A stretch of 64,000 bases of DNA from Apiospora phragmitis (taxonomy: Eukaryota > Ascomycota > Sordariomycetes > Amphisphaeriales > Apiosporaceae), in NCBI GenBank assembly GCA_038363925.1, contig JAQQWL010000009.1, positions 1,116,001 through 1,180,000 on the forward strand, given 5' to 3'. The notes below the pieces were generated by a model that ran no database searches, was not told where the DNA came from, and saw only the letters and a list, made by a program, of their open reading frames with translations. Both the position numbers and the translations under genes were made by a program. This document shows, one piece after another, positions 10,981 to 23,031 of the stretch; position 1 is the stretch's first letter; each line of letters opens with the position of its first letter.

Positions 10981-13926
10981 CTACTCCCACCTCTGCCATT
11001 CGCGCTGCAGTCTGTACATCTCCGCATCGCACCACTCGGGGCCCAGGACGTTCCTGTCCAGCCCGGCCATCTTGGCGTAGATCTCGTGCTCCTTGGCCCG
11101 GCGCTCGCGGACCTTGGCCTCGAAGTACCGCAGGTCGCGCTTGCGCACCGCCTTCAGGAAGGCGCTGCGCATCCGCGGCGAGTAGAGCTGGCACGCCGCG
11201 CTTGCCAGCGGCTGCGGGTTGTGCAGGAAGTTGCCCTGCACGCCCGAGTCGTCGCGCGCCAGCTCCGGCATGACCACCTCGTTGAAGCACTCCGGGCACA
11301 CTGTCACCCCGGGGATGGACCGCATCGTGTACCACTTCCGGTTCGACACGGGGCGGCCGTACGCACATTCGTCCGTTTTGCAGATCTCGCGGACCTTGTC
11401 GGCTAGAAGCCGCATGTCAGGCGTCCTGTTGGCTGCCAGAGCTTGGTCTGAAACTGTCTCCATCGCATCGAAATAGAGCATAAAGCGCTTCCTTGCGCCG
11501 TTATAACCGACATTGTGCATGTCACAGACTCCTCTGGTAGTCTCGGCCGGTGAGTCCATGGGGACAAAGACGCCAAAAAGGTTTGGCAGCAGGGCCTCGA
11601 CCGTCTTGGCACAGCTGAGGCATATCTTGAATTTTCGAACTGGTCTTTGGGTAGCAGGATCCTTGATTGTATGCCAGAACCGATAATCTTCCACAGGTCC
11701 TGTGCAGGGCTGGTTGTTCGCTGCGACATTCGCTATGCCATGGAACAGTCTCAGGTCTGGCTTGTTGTATTTGTGCGTCAGTAACCAGGCGATATGATAC
11801 CACTCCGATGTCCCAAAGTCACATTTCAGAGGCCGGTCAAGTGACCGAAAGGGTGCAGGAACGAAGAGATGCCTGAACCTCGTGTTCTCAAATGCAGACT
11901 GGTAGCAAGAGGGACATATGTTGAAATTGTTGCAACGTGGCAGCGAAAGCCAGTCCATATGGCCAGCTTCCTCACTCATTCTAGGGCAATCGGGAAGATC
12001 TGGCAGTTCCCCTCGACTAATGTCTTCTGAAAACCGTCTGTAAGAAGCTGCTAACGCAGCCGGATGTGACCCATCTTGAACAGGGTCAAACTTAGGCGGC
12101 GGCCACGCTTGCTGTAGGGGCGTAGAAACTGCAGTCGGGGAAGAAGGTGAAATAGAGCGGGTATCTACGACCGAATGGATACTTGGGGGCTTCGAAGCCA
12201 GGTTTGAACCTCTCTTAGTCGGAGAGTCCAACAAAGATGCCGTAATACCAGTGATGACTGGAAAGGCCGAGGAAGCGGCAGTGCTGGCAGCCGTACGGGC
12301 TGTAGAAGCCCGAGATAAGGTTGGTGCGGGTGAATCATCGGGAAGAAAATAGCTCCTATCTGATGCCCTGCCATCCTTGGCTGATGGAAATGTTGCACTA
12401 CGGGAGCTTGGCGATGGCGGCTCTCCGTTTCGGTCACGGTAGAAATCCCCCCGCGAGGCCCTGGGTGATGCAAGTGGAGAGCTTGGTTTAGAACCTCTCC
12501 CACCGGCAGGTCGCAACTCTACCGGGGTAGCCAGGTATCCATCACGCTCATCGTGAATCACCGATTTGCGGAGGCGTCGACGTTCATCATGCCGTCGCTC
12601 ATCTTCTCCAGCGGAATTGCGATCTTCGAGGTGTGGAGAAGAAGAGTACCGGTCCTCCTTCGAGCGCCGGTCATCGCCATACGACGAAGGCTCCCGCTGG
12701 CTCCGGAAACTGGAGGCACGTGGCTTAAGAGATTCCCTCTTAGGTTGAGGCTGAGGGGGTGATGGGCTCTTCCGACCGGACCTAGACGGAGGTACTTCTG
12801 AATAGTTACGGTGCTCAATAGACGGTCTCCGCGTGTTTCTGGGCACCTCGATTGCAGAATGCCTTTTCGTCATGGTTGGGCTCGTTGCGCGCAGCCTCCG
12901 ACAGTCATCGACAGGCTTTCTCTGGTTTGGTAAAGGTTTCCCATAGTGGGAGTCGTCGGGCTGTCCGGACTTGTTACGTTTGTGGTGCGTGCTCGGTGTG
13001 TTCGATCCGCTGTAGTCCCAATAGGCTCGATCTCTACCTTTGGTAGAGTGTTTTATAATTTCGGGAGACAACATTGGCCCGGCGGTGGCAAGGTTTCGAG
13101 AGCTGCGCCTAGGAGAGAAGTAGTCTTCCTCCTGCTGGCTGGTGCCAGTGGCAGACCGAGCACGCCGCAGGTCTCGAGACCGCTCTTCGGGCCGCCCTTC
13201 ATAATCGAAGTCTGTAACTATTGACGGCAGATTCTCGAGTCGACTGCGTCGCCGCTCGTCGCTTGGGCGTCTGTCCCGCTCGTCGCGTTCAGATTTGTGA
13301 CTAGCTTCTGTGACTTCCGGCGCCAGCGAGTCATACTTGCGGCGTGTGTTTGCCTCGTAGAACGGCTTCTCTTCCGCCTGGGGAAATTTTGGCGCGTTCT
13401 TCTTAGTCGGTGACTTCTGGTCTGATCTGGTCCCCACGTACGGGCCGTCGTCGTCCGAAGTATCGGTCGAATTAGGGACGATGACAAAACGACGTTCCGG
13501 GTTGTGCTCATGAACGACCTGAAGAATTGGGTGCTGCTCTACATCCCCGCGGTGTGGGGGCTCCTCAGCCGGGCTTGCGGTAACAACAGAGCCATGCTCT
13601 TTGGCCAATGAGTCCGCCTCGTCTTCGACGATGGGCGCAGGGGGGAGTTCACGAGTCAAAGTGGCTGTGGCGGTCCTACGCCCGCCAATAGCAGGAGTGT
13701 CGTGTTTTGTGCGCGGGACAGCTCTGTAGTCGTCGTAGGGGTAGGAAGGGGTCTGCACTGCAGCGGCACTGTCGTGACATTCAAGTCAGTTTGCCCCACA
13801 GATTCTCTGGAGCCAAGTCCAGCGCTTGGGAAGGACGACTTACAACCTAGGGTCTGGGCTTTTAGATCGAGTATTCGACCAATACCCGTTTTGCAGCAAA
13901 GAGCTGATATCGACGCCGCCAACCAT
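10981..13926 (-). CDS. Fungal protein with Ser/Arg-rich N-terminus and Cys-rich C-terminal domain, function unknown
   Basis: The exact gene model is recoverable. Exon 1 is 13844-13926 (ATG at 13926, starting MVGGVDISSLLQNGYW). The intron 13769-13843 has a GTAAGT donor, a CTGAC branch site and a CAG acceptor. Exon 2 is 10981-13768. Lengths 83 and 2,788 give 957 codons, a 956-residue protein. The first two thirds are low-complexity, rich in Ser, Arg, Asp, Glu and Pro, with many RRSSR- and RSPS-like stretches, and are probably disordered. From about residue 630 the composition changes to an ordered region with paired cysteines: CNNFNICPSC, LKCDFGTSEWYHIAWL, KICLSCAKTV, a CDMHN/CKTDECAYG pair, and VTVCPECFNEVVMPEL. 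The last 50 residues are basic and helical. CPxC/CLxC pairs suggest zinc binding, but this is inference. I know no characterised family for it and see no membrane segment. Confidence 0.85.
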
Positions 13927-16900
13927 ATTTGTCTAATGCTGTAAATGAGAGATGAGGTGAGGGAGATCGGCGGTTTCTTAGGGCATTGTTATCAGGCGTC
14001 AAAGATGCAGCTTCTGGCGCCCGGCTTCGCAGCCTTGCTGACGCTCTGCGTTTATCTCTGGGCGAATCCTTCCAGCAAGCCCTTCACCACCTCCTCGCTG
14101 ACTTGATTGCAGTTGTTGCTGTCGGTATAAGGCAGCCAGGCTTCAGAGACTTAGGCAATCGAAGAAAACAAATTCGGAACAGTCAAGCTATAGCTAATGT
14201 TGGGTTTACAAAACAACAGCGAGCTCAGCCTCTAAAGAAGAAATAGGATATTCCTTGACCGGCGATTGCAAGTGGAGTCGGGAGTATACACGGGAATGGT
14301 TTGGAGTCTCGATTCCTGACCTCAAGCTTCCAGAACTCATAAACGGGGTTAGAAAGGAGGCGATGCACTCTCTTCGCCTCCAGCTCAATGGGTCGACCTA
14401 CATATAGGCTAGACTCGCTTCTGCTCCTCGGTCACGTAATGAAAAGTGACACACCACCGTTGGCGAGAGAGAGAGGGAGACTCTTGTCGGGCTGTTCTCT
14501 TCCAATGGATTTGGGTACCTAACCAACTAACCTATCCCACCTCGAATCACCAACATACGGGCCGCACGAGATGGCCCATGGCCCATTGTGGCACTGCCGC
14601 ATCAGATGCAGCTGCTTGGAACACAGCGTACGTGGCGCTAGATGCAGACTTGTTAGGTACCCTCTGCCTCAAATTGGTCAGAATCAGACAGAGGCCGTCC
14701 AGGGTGGAGCGACTGCGGACACCGCCGCACGCTGATGCCGACACTACCGTAGAGGATTGGGGATTGGGTCGTAGGGCATTTCCCACCAGCAGCCTAAGCC
14801 TCATCCCACATATATATTATTACCACGTCCCAAAAACCTCGTACTTACGGTACTATAGCAACCTCAATGTAGTTAGTACGCAGGTAGGTTAGGTATATTG
14901 AGGTAAGGTCTAGTGGGCTTAGGTAGTATACAGATGCAAGTACCTGCCGCGATACCCCTCCTAGCAGTGCTATGACATGGGATATATCGATTTTACCCTT
15001 CGGTGTCTCACTCGGCTCCATGTGGCTGCATATGGCCGCGTATGGACTTCCCCCTACACCACTCTTACTATGGATTTCATCTTCGATCGAAGGATTTGGA
15101 GTGCTGGGAGGATCCGCGGCATCAGCCTAGCCGTCATATTTCGATGAAGCTGACGGAAAACATGCAGGAAGAGAAGCGCGACAGCCCGTTAGCTTCGCGA
15201 CGTTCTTCTTCCCGCTTCGCGCCAACCAACAAGCGCAATAACCTCAAGGTCCTTTCTTGTGTTCCCCAACAGGACTGAAATCCGAATATGAACGGGGCGT
15301 CAAAGGCGGGAAGGGAGGAGACGTCAGCCGGGTGCTTGAAGGTTGTACAACCCACCGGCGCCTCCACGTCCGCCCGGCATGGGGGGGGGGAGAGAACCTA
15401 ATTTGGAACCTTTTTTCAATGTTAGAATGTGAATAGGATTCAAAACACACGGGAAGGTACAGCATGCAATGTGTGAAGGGGGACCCATCCCGACTGGCCA
15501 TGGGTTTTTGCTACCATGGTATGAAAGCAAGACGTGGGAAAAGATATTGCCTCATTCCACTTATAGACGTGATCAACAGTCGTTGAAAAGGCGGTCGGCC
15601 GTTATCACGGGAGACAAAACAGCTCAAATGTTCAGACGCCGCATATACACTCTATGAACTACCGACAGGCCATGAAGACGGACATTTTCCTCCTGCATGA
15701 GCTCAAGCAATGTCCAGAGACCCTCTCCACTATTTTGACAACAAACTACCATAGAAATGTCTTGTGGTTGAAGCTATGAAGTCATCTCTGCAATGCAACG
15801 ATAACCTATACATGGCTTACTTAACTCCGGATGCGAGTCAGTACGTATCGTAGTATGTATGCATATCGTTTATGTGTCATGTGTGTATGCCTAGGCAAAA
15901 CTTTTCCACAGCTCATCTAAACTGACATGACCGTTTCTCTCGTCCAACCAACCCCTGTATATCAACGGTCACCGATCGAGCTCGACAGTGCACAACACTG
16001 CACCTGTGCAACACTGCATGCCAGAGGCGTGTCAAGCATGTGCGATGGGTGGTGCGTGTGCTGTGTTGCTACCCGAAGCCAAGTCGCACGAAAAGAATTG
16101 AGTTCTTCCCGATTTCTCGAATGACAGGTCGGCACGGCCCCTGTGAGTGAGGCCAGTATCATAAGATTTGTGAAGATCTCGCGCTGTATGCCTTTTTTCC
16201 ATCGCGGATCGCTCCGGAACAGGCCATATAGGAGACTGAATATGCCGACATCGTTTGCCGCGCTTGGGAGCAAGAGGAAGATGCTTCTCTCCCTGAAACC
16301 AACTGCTCATCTGTCAGGACGGGATCCGACGCCCTCGAACATGCGTGAAATCGCAAGGTGCATGAGATGCTACCATCCATCGGATAACAGTGCAGGGCTG
16401 AAAGAGGTGCACTTCATACATATAGTCAGTTTCAGGCCATCGAAAGGTCGCGTAACCCAAAAACTCGAGTAGAAACGGCGGTCATGCCGAGAAGGTCACG
16501 CTCGACTTCGAAAGGTGCTGCCTCGGCGCGGCAATAACCCTCACCCGCTTAGGATGAACAGACCTTTGGCCACAATAAAGTCAAGCGGACTCTGGACTCA
16601 TGTATGATAGATACACTGAAGAGACCCATCATGGTCGGGGTGGCTTCCCTAGCTTTTGAGTACTGGACAGCCGAAAGGAGGACGAAGTACTGGGCAATTC
16701 CTTCTTGCTTGGGCAGCATTTGGAGAGGCAACCACAAGACAGCCCAGGGGATTGGTTTCACCAGTAATGCTCCTGAATCCCTTGACGCTACATATAATGA
16801 CATAAGAATACGTAGATTTTCGTTCAAAAGCGTGGCGAGTCGTGCCAACCCGCCAGTCCGACGAGTGCAAATAGATAGGGGGCCAGAGATTCTTCCGCCA

Positions 16901-18890
16901 CTTACACGGGGGGGATTATACCGCCATATTGACCGAAAGTCCTGAGTTACCCTCAAGGGAGAGCATGACTGGGATATCAAAGAAGGCAAAAGACAGGGTT
17001 CGCCCGAAAAGTAGGGTGCCTCATCGCGTGCCGACTGTACTGCAATGAGCGCTGGTAAGAACTGATGGGGAAATGGCAGTATCTGCGGGATTCCGCGATG
17101 TACAGTTTCGAATTTGCCTGAAATTTTGTTTGCTCCCTCCAGAGCGCCCAGTATCGGAGACAACCACGACCACTTTGAGGGGAGGAGGCAGAATCAGTCT
17201 ATCCCGTTCCATCCCATAATCATATGGTCCGCCCTTCTGCTGGCTGGCACATGTCTGCCTTAGATAGCCAGCTGGTATTTGTGTAAGATGATGTAGGCGA
17301 GTAGCTCACCGCCACCAATTGCCTGCGGTGTGGTGCCTCTCGTATGGATTTACAGGCAACCAGGAATGTGCAACGCATCGCTCATCAAGGAAGAACTCAA
17401 CCAGTACAATGATGATGACCATGGATCACCGGTGAATGCCTTGCTGTCAGCTACCAAGTAGGTGCTCCTGCTTTCCGGGGGCCGGGTAGCTCAAACTCGA
17501 CCGCTTGCAACCAAGATCAGAACCATAGCCATGGCATTGGCTTGGCCATTTGCTGCGCGGCTCGTTTAGTTCCCCCAAGATGACCTGCTGGCAAAGGAGA
17601 GGTCATACCGCCCAGGTTACAGCACCAAGCTGGGCGGAAGATATCGGTTGCCTTCGCCTCCCTCGTACACATAGTACTCTTCCGGCTGACCTACCTAGGG
17701 GCGATGACGCCGCGAGCGGCTGCCAAGTTGCCTTAGATGAGCCTCACACGACCTCGCGATTATCTCCATTCTCACACCCATCTCCAGTTAGTCGGCGCGG
17801 CACATACTAGGAGCAATAACCGCGGTGACCGCTTTAGCTCCGCCGTCGCGACCTAAGCCAGCATGAACAGGAAGCCGGCCCAGACTGCCCTGAGCATTAT
17901 GTACTTCCCTACTCTTGTCGTCCGACTATACAGAATCTCTGCACCATCGTCTGACACATCTCCAGAGCAGACCCGCCCATCCTAAGGTTCCCATTGATGC
18001 CATCATCATCGCCATCGAGGGCAGCGACGCGGAAGCCTAGCTCGACGAAGAAGGTTACGGCGCCTGTCCAGACCAGCAGTTCGCCCACCACACCCAGACC
18101 AGTAGTACGGCAATGGTTGGGCATCATTTTGTTTGTGGCTAGCCTCTGCCGCTCCACGCAGGAAAGGGTTCTAAACCCGGTTTAGAGTATTATGGTCCCG
18201 GGCGAGGTGGTCGATTAGCCTGCGGATAAGGATGGGTGGCTTCCTCCACTCAACACCATGTGCAGCCTGTTACTATTCACCCATTGTCAGGGGGATGTCG
18301 GGCATTGTTTAAGGTGAAGGGATTGCCTGCAGTTAATGGAAGACATGCTTAGGGGCGCATAAGGCTGACAGTAACCAAGCCATTTGCGAGAAGCAGGCGG
18401 AGGTTGAACATGGAATGAGGATTCTCCTAAATAGTCTATAACAACAAGGACTGGTTTGCAGGACATAAACATAGGAGTAGATAGATTCTTGGTAACTGCG
18501 TATTACTTAGACCCTGTTTCGGGCTGGCTAACATGCAGCGATTTCGACTCAGAACATCATGTGCAGTAGTGCTTGACTTCCCCTAACCTATTGTTCTATT
18601 ATAATAACTCCCAGGTTACCTGGTCAACAGTTCCCTGACAATAAGGAACATGCCAGCTTTGCTCGCCTGCCGTCTCAAGCCCAGATTGCGAGCCTATATT
18701 CTCACCAAGTATAACACGGTAGATCGCCAGAAGAGAGCACCTAGTTTCACAGTATCTTCATGATATTGGTCATGTAGGACCATCTGCGTAATTGCCGCGG
18801 ACTGCATTTGTATATTATTATTTCTTTGCGGTTGCTTCACTTGATCCTTGACAGAATCTAGCTGGGCATCGCCTGAGGCCGTAGCCGTAA
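13927..18890. other. Gene-poor 5-kb stretch
   Basis: No gene can be called with confidence. The left end is the promoter of the Cys-rich-domain gene. A possible small spliced coding region at 14005-14406 is reported separately as a finding. Near 14870-14935 the + strand has AGGTAGGTTAGGTA-like low-complexity sequence, and 15381-15390 is a G10 run. Open frames around 16549-17163 and 17909-18157 do not resemble known proteins. Confidence 0.45.
15381..15390 (+). repeat. G10 homopolymer
   Basis: Ten consecutive G in intergenic DNA. This is a simple run with no associated gene. Confidence 0.9.
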
Positions 18891-19518
18891 TCAGCCAACA
18901 AGATACTGCTCGATATCCTTGTCCTCCTCATCATCTTGAAGGTCCTGCAGTCTCTTTTCCTCGGCATCAATCATTTTCTTCAACATGGTTCGCTGTCGCT
19001 TGCGAGCCTTCTTGCCCCATTCCGTTGCAGATGCTTGGCCGGTTGCGGCGTCTTCGTCATCGCTGGCGTCGGGTATTTCCTCCTTGACGCCTCGGAGCTC
19101 GTTCGGACTGATCTTGCCCTTGTTGCCGTCGCTCTCCTCAACGGCCTTTCCAAACTGCTTCTCCTGGGCCATAGCGCCCAGCTTCATGAGGTAGGGTCGG
19201 ATGAGAAGATATCCACAGACGATCACGACTACTCTGAGCCACATGATCGTATCCATGCCGTCTATGTGTGTGAGGTAAGTGTTAGCGCAAAATACTGTTC
19301 CAAGATGCTCGGAGCAGCGCCGAGTCCCGTATGGTATGTGCAGTAGGCGGGTAGAAGTGTGCCAGTCGTCCTCCCGAGGTCCAGAGGCAGTTCTTGGTTT
19401 ACTTACCAAACGAAGCTTTGGTGTTGTTAACCAATCGCTGGCCGGCTATCCCGAAGACGCCGAAAAGCTTTTGCACCGAGTCGCCAAGGTGGGCGATGAG
19501 GTCTTGTAGTTCGGCCAT
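18891..19518 (-). CDS. PGA2: PGA2-family protein (ER membrane, protein trafficking)
   Basis: Small membrane protein matching fungal Pga2, which in yeast is needed for maturation and trafficking of secretory cargo such as Gas1 and alkaline phosphatase. Exon 1 is 19407-19518 (MAELQDLIAHLGDSVQKL...). The intron 19262-19406 has a GTAAGT donor, a CTAAC branch site and a TAG acceptor. Exon 2 is 18891-19261. Lengths 112 and 371 give 161 codons, 160 residues. One membrane segment (about 43-63, IMWLRVVVIVCGYLLIRPYL) is followed by the family signature LMKLGAMAQEKQFG. A linker, KISPNELRG, an acidic DASDDEDA patch and WGKKARKRQR come next. The tail is charged and helical and ends DEEDKDIEQYLVG. The gene is divergent from the MHF1 homologue, with 483 bp between the two start codons. 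Start choice is supported by the clean splice and by the family's short N-terminus. Confidence 0.88.
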
Positions 19519-20001
19519 GATGGTTTATGTGATGCAGGTGGTCGAGTGTTGTAGTTTCGCGCGAATGGCCTGCGAGAGGTGGTTCGTGGTTTTTTGTGAA
19601 ATATATACAGTAGAATAGAATGAATAGAATAGCGAGAGCAATGCTTTTATGCGTTACATGTGGCAGCAAATGCTAGAGGAGAACCCGACTCTACGATGGC
19701 CTCGGAGAAACGTAGTGAACAAACTTCGATCCAATGGGGAACAAAAACAAATACAAAGTTTTATGGCGCATTGGGGACTGCAAGGGCAACTCGATGGCGA
19801 CTGCCGGAGTGTCCGCGTTTTCGCGTCGTTACCACTCATTGGAACCCCAGACTAGGGGCCCTGTAAATGCCCCCCCACTTCACGTAGCCGCCTAGGACAC
19901 GCTGCGATAACGCGACTCCAACAAGAGCCCGTGACATCTAGCATCGTCACTTCAACTGCTACTTACTTGCTTAGGTACCCAGATGCGCTGCATTCCCAGA
20001 C
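19519..20001. promoter_or_regulatory. Shared promoter region between PGA2 and MHF1
   Basis: The 483 bp between two divergent start codons must hold both promoters. I see no motif that I would name with confidence. A C8 run lies near 19870 and the right half is GC-richer. Confidence 0.5.
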
Positions 20002-20580
20002 ATGGCTGATGAAAATCAAGAGGAGGTCCGTCAAGAAAGCGCACGGGTAGCCATTGGTGCTTGCCAATTCATCTGCTAACCAAGCTCTCTCTACAGCGTC
20101 TCAAGCAAGCCTTGTGGTTTGCTGTAGGCAAGATAGCCGACGAGGAGTCTCTGCGCAGAAACCGGAATGTAACTCCTCAATTCATCGGCGCCCTGATGGA
20201 ATTGGTTTGGACGCAAATTGGTATGCTCATTCTTCCGCCTTTCCCCTGGAGTCAGAGGAGATTATGAGCTTCGCGGCACGCTGCTCACCCTCCACCACAC
20301 AAAACATTTTCTGACGTTTTCTTCAGAGGCCGTGGCTCAGGACCTGGAGAGTTTCAGTCGTCATGCTGGACGATCAACCATCACGACTGATGACGTGTTG
20401 CTGCTCGCGCGTCGGAATGAAGATTTGCATGGGATCATCAAGGACTCCATCGATAAGGAAAAAGCGTCCAAGGCCAAGGCCAAGGCCAGACGACGAGATT
20501 CTCTTGTGGCGCAGGAAAACGGCTCAATAGCAGAAAAGCACGTCGATGTCTGTCTATGTATTGGAGGCATCAGGCGTTAG
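20002..20580 (+). CDS. MHF1: CENP-S / MHF1 histone-fold protein
   Basis: Histone-fold protein of the MHF complex. The family pairs with CENP-X/MHF2 to bind branched DNA with the FANCM/Mph1 helicase in fork repair, and takes part in the inner kinetochore (CENP-T-W-S-X). Exon 1 is 20002-20046, exon 2 20097-20220 and exon 3 20327-20580, giving 141 codons and 140 residues. Intron 1 has a CTAAC branch and CTACAG end. Intron 2 has a GTATGC donor, CTGAC branch and TTCAG end. After a 15-residue acidic leader comes RLKQALWFAVGKIADEESL, then VTPQFIGALMELVWTQIEAVAQDLESF and SRHAGRSTITTDDVLLLARR, the latter two very close to the helix-loop-helix pattern of CENP-S. A Lys-rich stretch (KEKASKAKAKARRR) follows. 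The last 13 residues (HVDVCLCIGGIRR) look less typical and could be read-through of a further intron. Confidence 0.92.
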
Positions 20581-22083
20581 CCGGCATTTTAGCAATGCCC
20601 CTATAGGCTTCGGACTGGGAACAGGCCTGCGGCTTCACAATCTACGGTTTTCTGAGAGTTTTCTGAGAGTTTTTCGGTTGAAAGTAAGCGAAAATGCCTT
20701 GTGCGCTACCTATTTGCAATTATACTGTTTCATTTGAACGATGAGCCGGTAGCCCAGCCATTCTGTCACCTGGACAAAGCAGAGCCCAGGGTGGATTCCA
20801 TGATTCAATACGTTTGAGCTTTAGTGTCGCAGTATGTGAAGTCCATCCCCCTATCCAGCGCTCGGGGCCCAGTCCGAATGATGCTCTGCAGACTTAAGGG
20901 AGACAGCTTCGAGGCAGGTAGGGCTTTTAAGTAGCTATGCCACCTTACGGAACTCCCGCCAAATAACAACATAAAAGCTTGACTTGTCACTACTCTTGAT
21001 GGGCTACGCCTGGTGAATTCTAGGGTCTCTATCTGCCCGTTATTCTTCGCAAGGGGTATGGGAGATACGGCATGGCAGTCCAAACCAATAGGTTGGTGTA
21101 TACTACGAGCTCAGCAGAACCATGACGCAAGTCCCAAGAAGTGACATAACTACTCTAGAGTGCGGCTTGCATTCCAACAACTCAACCAAGTCTAGGTATG
21201 TATGTTATCGCCCATCCATCCTCAAGGTCACGCAACCAGATCTAATAAAAAACCTGTCAGTTGAGAGGTTATTGAAGAGGGTTCGATGGTGTACCTACAC
21301 AGCCCAAAGTGTGGGTGAGCTGAGTGGCTTACGTGCCTGGGGTGGCTTATGTGGCTTAGCCTGCATGGGATTCCAGAGCTGCATGCGGTAGTCAGCATTC
21401 TCTGCAGGAGAACATGCACATTATCCGGCATTTGTGCAGAAGTTGGCGCGATTGGGTTGCGGGTGATCCGCCTCAGCCGTCCAAGCCGTTCCAATGCCCG
21501 CTGCAGAAAGACCCTTTGCATGCGCCGTGGCGCTTGGCTGGGCGTCTAGGGCGATCGTTGAAACCGGTGGAGAGGGCATACGTCAATGGTGGCGGGGCAG
21601 TTTTTTCATCATCGATCACACGCTGGGGACTGGCGACCGCCGGGCTACCTCAAACTGCTCTGTCACCCTGAACGATCGACCTTGTCGGGTGCTAAGGTCT
21701 CGGCAATAGTAGGAATCCCTGGTTGGCCAGCCATCACACTTCGCTGGATTCGTCATTGCCTCTTCATGATCTTCCACATTTCAAAGACTAACAGGGTTAT
21801 TCCGTAAGGCGTTGGAAGCTTAGGAGCGCACTAACGCTACGTCAAGCCTCACTCATCACTCGTCCGTCCATCCGTCCACCACAAACCTGGAAAGGATCGA
21901 TGTTTGGTTATTGGTCTCACATCTATTAAGGCTTCCCATTTCCCCCACGATATTGCCCACGACTACCCGTTCCAAATTTATCTAAACTTTGTCCACCATC
22001 TGTGCTACTCTGCAAACTCGCGCCCGCTCTACATATCATCACCATATAGACAGTTGCTGTCATATTTGCGTGCTGAAGCCACC
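20581..22083. other. Intergenic upstream of the MARVEL gene
   Basis: No gene seen. The last 200 bp are pyrimidine-rich with short T and C tracts, which is typical of a fungal promoter and 5' leader before the ATG at 22084. Confidence 0.5.
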
Positions 22084-23031
22084 ATGGGAGCCAAAAGTGG
22101 AATCGCGCTCAAATCATTGCAGTGGTTTATCCGCGGCATCCAATTCTGCTGTACGGCTTTGATTTTGTCATTATTCAGTTACTTCCTGGCGGCTTTCTCC
22201 AACCACAATATCCCCATCCCGACATGGGTCCGTGCTGTTGAGGGCATTTCGGGCGTCGGTGTGTTATACACACTGGCCGGCTTGCTACTCCTGTGCTGCC
22301 TCGCTGGACACCCATTCACCTCGTTTCTCGCCATTGTGCTCGATGTCGCCTTCATCGGAGCATTTATCTACGTTGCTGTCGCCAACCGTGGTGGAGCTAG
22401 CTCATGCAGCAACTCGCCAAATACACTTTTCGGCAGCGGTGCTACGGGCGACTATCCGAAGAGCCAGAAGGATGGCTTCACGAAGCTGCCTACATTCGGA
22501 ACTGCGTGCCGAATGCAAACTGCTTGCTTAGCTGTCGCCATCGTTGCGATCGTGAGTTTTCATCAATCAATAGCTATTTAAGTCTGGACATATTGCTAAT
22601 GGAAAACGCAGGTCTTCTTCATCTTGTCGATCCTGGTCGAAATTGTGCTGGTCCGCCACCGCCGCAAGGAGGCCCGTTTCGGTCCTAGCCCGGCCAACAA
22701 CTACACCTCTGGTTACGGCAAGCGCGGCAAGTTCATGGGTCTGTTCAAGCGCCGCGGAACTGGTGCCACCCAGGAAGACCCCAATGCTCTTCCTCTGCAC
22801 GCCACCCCCAACGAGGTGCGCCAGAGCTACAACACCGAGGCGACCGCTGTGGGCCATGAGCCCGCTGGATATCCGAAGCACAACGAAGCCGGCTATGTTG
22901 GCCAGCACGAGGGTCACACTGCATACCCGGAGTCTGGGGTGACGGGCAATAACGCCCACCTCAGCCCTCATAACAACCAACCGTTTGCCCCTCAGCACAA
23001 CAGCAACTTCAGCACTGGCTATGCTCGCTAA
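22084..23031 (+). CDS. MARVEL-domain four-pass membrane protein
   Basis: Integral membrane protein of the fungal MARVEL-like type. Exon 1 is 22084-22551 and exon 2 22612-23031. The intron 22552-22611 has GTGAGT and ACGCAG ends and a GCTAAT branch. Lengths 468 and 420 give 296 codons, 295 residues. Four hydrophobic segments are visible. The first is about 20-43 (GIQFCCTALILSLFSYFLAAF) and the second about 57-79 (GVGVLYTLAGLLLLCCLAG). The third is about 82-102 (FLAIVLDVAFIGAFIYVAVA), and the fourth spans the splice junction (CLAVAIVAIVFFILSILVEIVLV). The loop between segments 3 and 4 has two or more cysteines. The C-terminal 120 residues are hydrophilic, Gly/His/Asn/Tyr-rich and probably cytosolic. 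MARVEL proteins shape membrane microdomains and vesicles, but a specific role here is not shown. The ATG sits in a good ACCATGG context. Confidence 0.88.

Noticed and set aside
14875..14935. AGGTTAGGTA-like sequence resembling telomeric repeats
   Set aside because: It is not a regular TTAGGG array and lies inside chromosomal DNA between genes. It is a common low-complexity motif in ascomycete intergenic regions.
16549..17163. 204-codon minus-strand open frame
   Set aside because: It has no recognisable domain, ordinary composition for chance, and no splice or context support.
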